From the NCBI GenBank assembly GCA_023846275.1, contig CM043868.1, positions 3,181,153-3,245,152 on the forward strand: a DNA stretch of 64,000 nucleotides, in the 5' to 3' direction. The position numbers and the translations under genes are program-made. A model generated the notes under the pieces. That model worked only from the letters and a program-made list of their open reading frames with translations, was not told where the DNA came from and did not search any database. Shown here in pieces: positions 57,914 to 64,000 of the stretch (its first letter is position 1; every line of letters begins with the position of its first letter). This stretch comes from Vanilla planifolia. Taxonomy: Eukaryota > Streptophyta > Magnoliopsida > Asparagales > Orchidaceae.

Positions 57914-59990
57914 TTGATCCACAAAAGCTATTAGGAAATAGGAGAATACTTGAGAGGAATGACTTTTTAGACCCTCCTTAAGTTGTCAAGTGGCATGCAA
58001 AGAAATAACTATTGCTATACCCTTAATTTTTGACCATTTGGTTGATGACAATAAAACCAATGTGTTAGTTTTAAATTTCCTGGAGTGATTTTTAAGTCGA
58101 GCATCTCAAGATCAAACAAAAATTAATTAATTGGAGAACTTGATTAAGTATTTCATTGAGTATTATACATGTAAAGATATATCAAGAAGTGCTTGTGATT
58201 TTGCTCAAGGTTGGCTTAACTTGTAAATCGTTGAACCATTGTTTTATTTATTAGTAAAGTGTTCAAAAATTATTAAACATATCACTTAGCATTGGTATAA
58301 CACAATTAAGATTGTATTGTATACTTTAACTCATATATTCTCTTATTAAATATTATCTTGGCTTATAAGTTCACTAAAATTATATAAAGACATCGTTAAT
58401 ATTTTTACAAGTTATTATATATTCAACTCAAGCCTTTAGTTAAGAAAATCTAGACTAAAACTTTGATTAAAACATTTTTAATTAAGCTTTGTTATTTTCT
58501 ACTTAGTGGTCATAATGAACAATGTCCAATATTGCATCGGACAATCTGCTTTTTGGTTTAAAATATCAATTGTGGCCTAAAGACATCGTGGCATCATAGG
58601 GTACAATGTCATCATTGAACAACCGTGATTTCCAACTCAAGGATCTATTAAAAAGCATAAGCTTCATATAATATATTTGTTAATCTATAAGCATTGCATG
58701 TCATATAGTACAAAGTCCTTGTGTCATAATAGTACGTCTTGTTTTTGACACTTATAATACATATTACTATGATCGTTATATCATAACAATACATCTCAAT
58801 TTATTTTTGCTTTGTTGTCATATAGTATGAAGCTCATGCATCATGCTTGTATGTTCCTAAATTATGATGTTTTAGTATCATACATATATAATATATTCAT
58901 TATATAAGTTGGACTAACTCTCAAGTTTTTCATCTAATACTTAAACAATCAGTGCATCAAACCACTATGATCTGTGTTAAAACCATTTATATATTTTTTT
59001 GGATTTTTGGTTATCATACTATAACGATACTAATATTGTACTAGTACATTTAGTTAAGAAATTTTTACAAACGTATTAGAACAATTTAAAATCGGCCTAA
59101 TACATTATGTTTGTACATTTTTGTCACCATCATGCAAATACAATAGCATATATCATATGAGTACAATCTATTTTCTTGTTTGGTGAATCTAAGAAAATTT
59201 TGCATCATACAAGCATTTGTAATGTTTGAACATAACATATGATATTTTCTTAAGAAGTTAACCTCTTGTGAAAATATATATTATAAGATAATGATCTATC
59301 TTTATACTAATACAATCATTCTAACTAAAAATTCCTGATTTTAGATTTAACAAAATTTTGGACCAATTTCTATCATATTTGAATGATACTTATGCCATAT
59401 TTATATGATTCATACTTAAGAGTTTATTTTAATAACTTAGCCATTTATTTGATGTGAGCTTTTCATATATGTCGCACTATATGATCCTATATCTTACAAT
59501 ATTTTCTCAAGAGCTCCAAATTTTTCTATTCATATAATACAATGGCATTATTGTATTTGTATGATACATTTGCTCTAGTTTGAAATAAACTCGTTGAATA
59601 AGTGCATCGTTGGAACAATCACTATATAGAACTTATTGCATTAAACAATGTCCTCGATATACTTGTATAATATGGAGCCCAAACGCATAACGACTATTTT
59701 GATCTTTTTTAGAATGGGTTTTAGCTGTTACAACTCCTTTAATCCGCCATGTCTCCTTGTTTGATATAAATAAGAGTGTATTAGAAAGAAAGTAAGCTAC
59801 CAAATTGATTATAAAATCTTTTCAAAGGTCAAAACAAGTACATAGATGCAGGTTTTGCTTCAAAATGTAAAACATCTTATTCTTGTTGTTACTACTATTG
59901 TATTTTGAGTCTTAACTGTATTATTCACTTATCTATTACATCAAAACTACTCATATTATTTGGTAAAATCTTTCCATAATATTTACATCA
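57914..59990. other. Non-coding sequence in the right arm with GTAC/ATGAT-rich words
   Basis: There are no reading frames above the noise level. From 58500 to 59700 short words such as catatagta, agtacgtc, atcatac and gtatgat recur at irregular spacing, as in the LTR-like sequence at 33900-34720 and 42600-42900. It is probably retroelement LTR material. Confidence 0.35.
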
Positions 59991-60330
59991 GTGTCATACC
60001 ATTTTCACAAAAGCACAATATAGAACTTTGTATGAATTACTTTAAATAAGTGTTGTAAAACTTGTTTAAGCTACTGTGCTCTTTTGAATGAGATTTACTC
60101 CCACTTGGCTACAATAATAAGGGAGTGGAATTGTATGATTTTAACCCTTACCTTGTTATGACAAAAATCAGAGTGGTTCTACTAGGTTTGCCTCACTTGG
60201 CTACAACTAAATATGACTGGGTTTAATGGAAACTTAGCCATTTAGCCAAGAATGGTGTTGAAAAAGGTTTTTCCAAGCCACTTAAAAATCTCATGTGCTT
60301 TTCTACACTTCCTTATTTGTGATTATTGAT
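59990..60330 (+). repeat. Second LTR-like block in the right arm
   Basis: It contains two similar stretches, ctcccacttggctacaata (about 60099) and cctcacttggctacaacta (about 60191), about 92 bases apart. It ends with aagccacttaaaaatctcatgtgc near 60276, the U5-type string of plant copia LTRs. Orientation and boundaries are tentative. Confidence 0.4.
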
Positions 60331-61179
60331 GCTTATCATATATTTATACATAATGATTTATAAAACCTAAACATTTTTAAAGCTTACTTTCAAGTGTCAT
60401 AGCCATTAAGAGTAATCAAGAGAATTTGTTGTAAAGTTATTTAAATAGGATGAATTATATTTGTGAAAGTAATTAACTTACTTTTCAAATTTGGAAGAGA
60501 AGTATTTTCATTAGTAGATGGTCAATGCTTAAGGCCCTTTGACAAATGTCACTTATAGGAGGATGAACTAGCCATGGGAAAGACATGAGTTGATGGGTCC
60601 TTATGCTTCTACCTTTGCTCCATTTGACTCAAGGTGAAAGATATGAATGACATAAAAATTAAGGAAGAAGTTGACTCAAAGGGATGATTTGAATTGCTAT
60701 ATGATTATTTGCCATGTAGAAAGATAAGGACCTCTCAAATAACACACATCACTCATGGTTAAAAGAAGGGAAATGTAGGTAAGAATAAAAAAGGATTTTA
60801 AAAAGTGAATGAGGAAACTAGGTGAGTAAGACATGGCAAAAGGATTAAGAACTAATATATTAGAACATTATCCTTTATAAGTAACATGCCTGTTAGACAT
60901 AAGTTTTAGCTTGTTGATTGACTTTCCTTTTAAGGTGAGCTTCTCAAATAAGAGAGACCATGGGATGGAATCAAAATTTTTTTATCCAAATGATATTGAT
61001 AAGTTTATATTTGTAAAGTCTTCGAGTTTGAATAAACTCAAATTGAGACAAAGAAATAACATGTTTGAAGTAAAAAGCTCATCAATGGGTAGCCTTCGAG
61101 ATAAAAAGTAAAATTTCTTATAAAGCTAGATGTTCTGCCTCCCTAGTGAGATTATTAACATAGTTAAAAATGTGATAAA

Positions 61180-61870
61180 TGTTTTACTTTTGAGGGACTA
61201 TGATCAAGTAAGCAAGCACAATTTGGTCAATTAGAGAAGGATTGGCTTCACTTAGGAAGAAAATAAATTAGGAGTCAAGAAATTGAAAGAACTTAAAGAA
61301 GCATATAGTGTCAAGATTTCCTAGAAGGTCCACACCTCGAACCCTTTATAGGCTAGGTATATGAGAGACAGATACTTCAATAAAAAATGTTGTAGAGCAA
61401 GCTCAGTTAATTGAAATCGTATTCAAAATATCATGCCTACTATATTATAATTCGTGGAAAAAATTGACACAAATTGTTGAAATTATTAGACTCTCACCGA
61501 GGATGGAAAATTCTTTATCAACTCAGTTTAAGACTTGATTAAAAGTAAAAGCCTTATTCAAAAGTCATGAAAAATAATCTAGAGTAGCTTTTTACCTTTC
61601 AAAATTTTGTTTCTAATATGGAAGCTCCTAAATAATTTATTGCCTTTTCGTGACAACTTAAGGAAATTGAATTTTCAATTTGCAAACAAATGCCCTTTCT
61701 ATGCATGCAAGGACTCTCAACTCCAATTCAAAGAAATTCAATTCTAACATATATTTAGATAAGGTAATGCGATGGCTAATCATTTAGCTCAATTGGCTAG
61801 CAACTATCTTCACTCCAAAGTGTTGGATTCATAGCAAATTCTCAAAGTTGTAAAGCTTTAATTAAGTAGG
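61180..61870 (+). pseudogene. LINE 3' remnant: end of reverse transcriptase, zinc-binding and RNase H parts
   Basis: The plus strand reads KLKELKEAYSVKIS, then ARYMRDRYFNKK (about 61355), matching the GLG.R.L...N.A...KL.W......LW...+..KY.K block of plant LINEs. A stretch resembling FLPFKILFLIWKLLNNLLPF (about 61592-61650) is the zinc-binding domain start. GNAMANHLAQLASNYL (about 61766-61813) fits the C-terminal RNase H motif (N..AD.LA..G). Internal parts are deleted and stops are frequent. It lies just outside the end of the right arm. Confidence 0.6.
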
Positions 61871-64000
61871 ATGAGGAGAGTTATCCATATATTTGTATAG
61901 TGATCATAGGGAAACATCCAACCAATGCCTCCTTGATTAGATGAATAAATTGCATTTACATGGAAATAAAGGCTGTCTCAAACCAATGAAATTATTCATC
62001 AATTTAAAGTTAATTTATCTCTTTCAGATTTATACTAAATTTATGTAAAATGAGGTGGCTCATCACTCTAGTATATTCCTTTTGTCATTCTTTTAGTTGC
62101 CTTCATCAATTCACTCTGTTCAATTACCCAATGGTTTTCTACAAAAAAAAGGTATTTGTATTTATGAAATTTATGTTTTCCATGATATGTCATTTATATA
62201 TTGCTAGTAATGGCTTACCAAAAGTTAATTCAATTTTTTTGAAAGTAAAAGCTAATTCATTTTTAGCAAATTGAAAATGGACATTTTATTTTAGAGTGGC
62301 CCCTGTTGAACTAGATTTCGTGGTCATTGATTGTGATGCCTCCAAGCAATGGGATTGGAATCTAAAGATCAAAGTGGGTCCAACATTTAAATTAGCTGCA
62401 ATTCTAGATTAAGTTCGTAGAAGATGGAAAATGACTAGTAATGACATACTACATTTTGTAATCGAATCAAATCTTTTGCAAAAATGGACAAAGAGGAATT
62501 ACGTGCATTATTGAATTAACAGGGATATGAAACAAGGGCATTGTGACACTCTCAGTGATGCTTATTAGTATTCTTGACTGGTTATTGGGTTTCAGGTTAT
62601 AGCATAAATTAAAAGCTACATGGCCTTGGAACGAACCAATCATTGCAAATGGCTATATTATTAAATTACAAGGATATTTTCACATGGTAACTTTATGATT
62701 AAGTTTTGAAGTCCCTAGGAAAAGCATAGGCAAATGATTTGTTCAAAGAACAGGAAGCAAATGTCATGATAATTTAGCAATAACAGAAGGCTAACAAAGC
62801 TAGATAAATAGAATGAACTAGACCAATCTTCTGCTTAAGGGAAAGAAGATGAAGACGGCTTATGATGCTCATGCCAGTTATATTCAAATAAAGAAATAAG
62901 AACTCATGGTTGGCATGAATGAAAAAAAATATCAACTTACAAAAGCATTTAAAACTCTCATCATTTTTGGTTAATCAACATTTTAACATCAAAACCCTTT
63001 AGAAGATGAGCCAGAATTTCAAATATCGAGTAGTAACATGTTATAAACTTGTAAGAGAATGAGTGAATCTTTTTGACAACCTTCTGATATTTTTGTTATT
63101 TCTGTTACTTGTATATTATGTATATTATAACATTGGTTATATGTTTGGAGGAAAAACTCTAATCAGTTGAAAGTTTTCTTCATTTGAGTATATGTTTTTC
63201 TATTTTCTCATGATCATTTCCTTGCCACGTGAAGGACCTAGTCTAATCTTCTAAAAGAAATTCTTATTAACACCAAACCATAATAAACACCACAAGACCT
63301 ATCCAAAATTCTCATGCTTGATTTGTTTTTGTCGTCCTTCGCCAATGAAATCTCATGCATGATCTACATAGGATATTAGTAAAAGGATAATGAAGCACAA
63401 CTCTTAATTAGCTGAACAAAGTCGGATAAAAACATGGGCGCAGCCAAGGTTTATCCTTCTAAGATAATTTTCTATGCAAACTTACTGATAACAGCTCTCC
63501 AAGACAACCAATCTCAACAAGATGTTCAAACGAGAAGGTCAACAATATTCAAGATGAAAAACTCAGCGAAAGAAATACCAGAAGCAAGGTGAAGGACTTG
63601 CAGAAAAAAGTAGAGTCAATTTTTTTTTTTTTTTTAATTTTTCAAGGGGAACCTAGGCTTGCTGTACCGTTAAAATAAATCCGTAACAATAAACCAGCAA
63701 AAAAGCGGGCTAATTTTGCATATTAAGCCAAACCAACCAATTTAAATAGTGGAAGAAAACATAATTTTTTTGAGCCCATAGAATTGCATGATCTCATTTG
63801 AGGGTGGTTTATTGAGTAAAATTTAAGCTATGCCAATTAATTTGTCCAGTTGTGATTACCAGTTGATAATCAAACAATTTTTTAGTAAAAAAAACCATTT
63901 CTTCAACGTTGTGCATGGTCTCATGTGGTTAAACGTGATCGAAAATCTAAATAAAATTTGAATCGATATAATTCAAATTGTTGAATGTAGATTCTTATTG
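61870..64000. other. Right-end sequence without assigned genes
   Basis: AT-rich with some more balanced parts (62280-62640 and 63400-63600). Short frames such as ELDFVVIDCDASKQWDW near 62308 and KATWPWNEPIIANGYI near 62610 are not recognised; they could be decayed transposon sequence or exons of a gene extending beyond the window. A T-run of about 17 lies near 63620. Confidence 0.3.

Larger units (their letters stand above)
54215..61130 (-). repeat. Right arm of the large inverted duplication
   Basis: This is the reverse-complement counterpart of 26030-31390. The inner edge is at about 54215, where the 3' flank of the pseudogene still matches the 3' flank of the intact gene (for example atttgataacaaaaaattt versus atttgatcacaaaaaactg). 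The outer edge is near 61130. The arm is longer than the left one mainly because about 3.4 kb between 57140 and 60530, including copia LTR sequence, replaces the 1.5 kb at 26690-28200. Confidence 0.8.

Overview
This window is nuclear DNA of a land plant, most likely an angiosperm with an AT-rich, repeat-laden genome. The evidence is two plant-type, intron-rich genes (a base-exchange phosphatidylserine synthase and a WAT1/UMAMIT-type EamA transporter) embedded in decayed LTR retrotransposons and LINEs. I cannot name the species. There is no sign of prokaryotic, organellar or viral genome organisation.

Layout. (1) 1-9694, minus strand: the first eight coding exons of a phosphatidylserine synthase gene. 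It runs off the left edge of the window, and its first intron is 6.7 kb long and carries LINE fragments and a copia-like solo LTR. (2) 9.7-12.8 kb: upstream region of that gene, then C-rich repeat sequence. (3) 12.8-19.8 kb: a decayed Ty3/gypsy element on the plus strand with both LTRs recognisable. (4) 20-26 kb: a (TA)n tract and a second, different plus-strand gypsy element. (5) 26.0-31.4 kb: left arm of a large inverted duplication, containing an intact seven-exon WAT1-type gene (29402-31132, 357 codons). (6) 31.4-54.2 kb: a spacer of retroelement remains, namely copia LTR and gag remnants, another (TA)n tract, a plus-strand LINE with ORF1 and endonuclease, a minus-strand gypsy fragment, and a plus-strand gypsy fragment with LTR-like flanks. 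(7) 54.2-61.1 kb: the inverted right arm, carrying a pseudogene of the WAT1-type gene and copia LTR insertions. (8) 61.2-64.0 kb: a LINE 3' end, then sequence I could not assign.

Function. Only two genes look functional here: phosphatidylserine synthase (ER phospholipid synthesis by base exchange) and the WAT1-type transporter (ten-helix membrane exporter family). They are unrelated in role. Every retroelement reading frame I traced is closed by stops and frameshifts, many of them CAA/CAG to TAA/TAG or TGG to TGA/TAG changes typical of methylated-cytosine decay.

The most interesting structure is the inverted duplication. Homology is collinear and reversed from about 26.03-31.39 kb (left) to about 61.13-54.22 kb (right). 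It covers upstream repeats, an unidentified exon-like segment, the promoter region, the gene and its 3' flank. The left gene is intact, and the right copy has lost its start codon, exon 2, most of exon 4 and its reading frame. Exon boundaries were worked out by eye from splice signals, reading-frame continuity and remembered family sequences. Boundaries of repeats are approximate.
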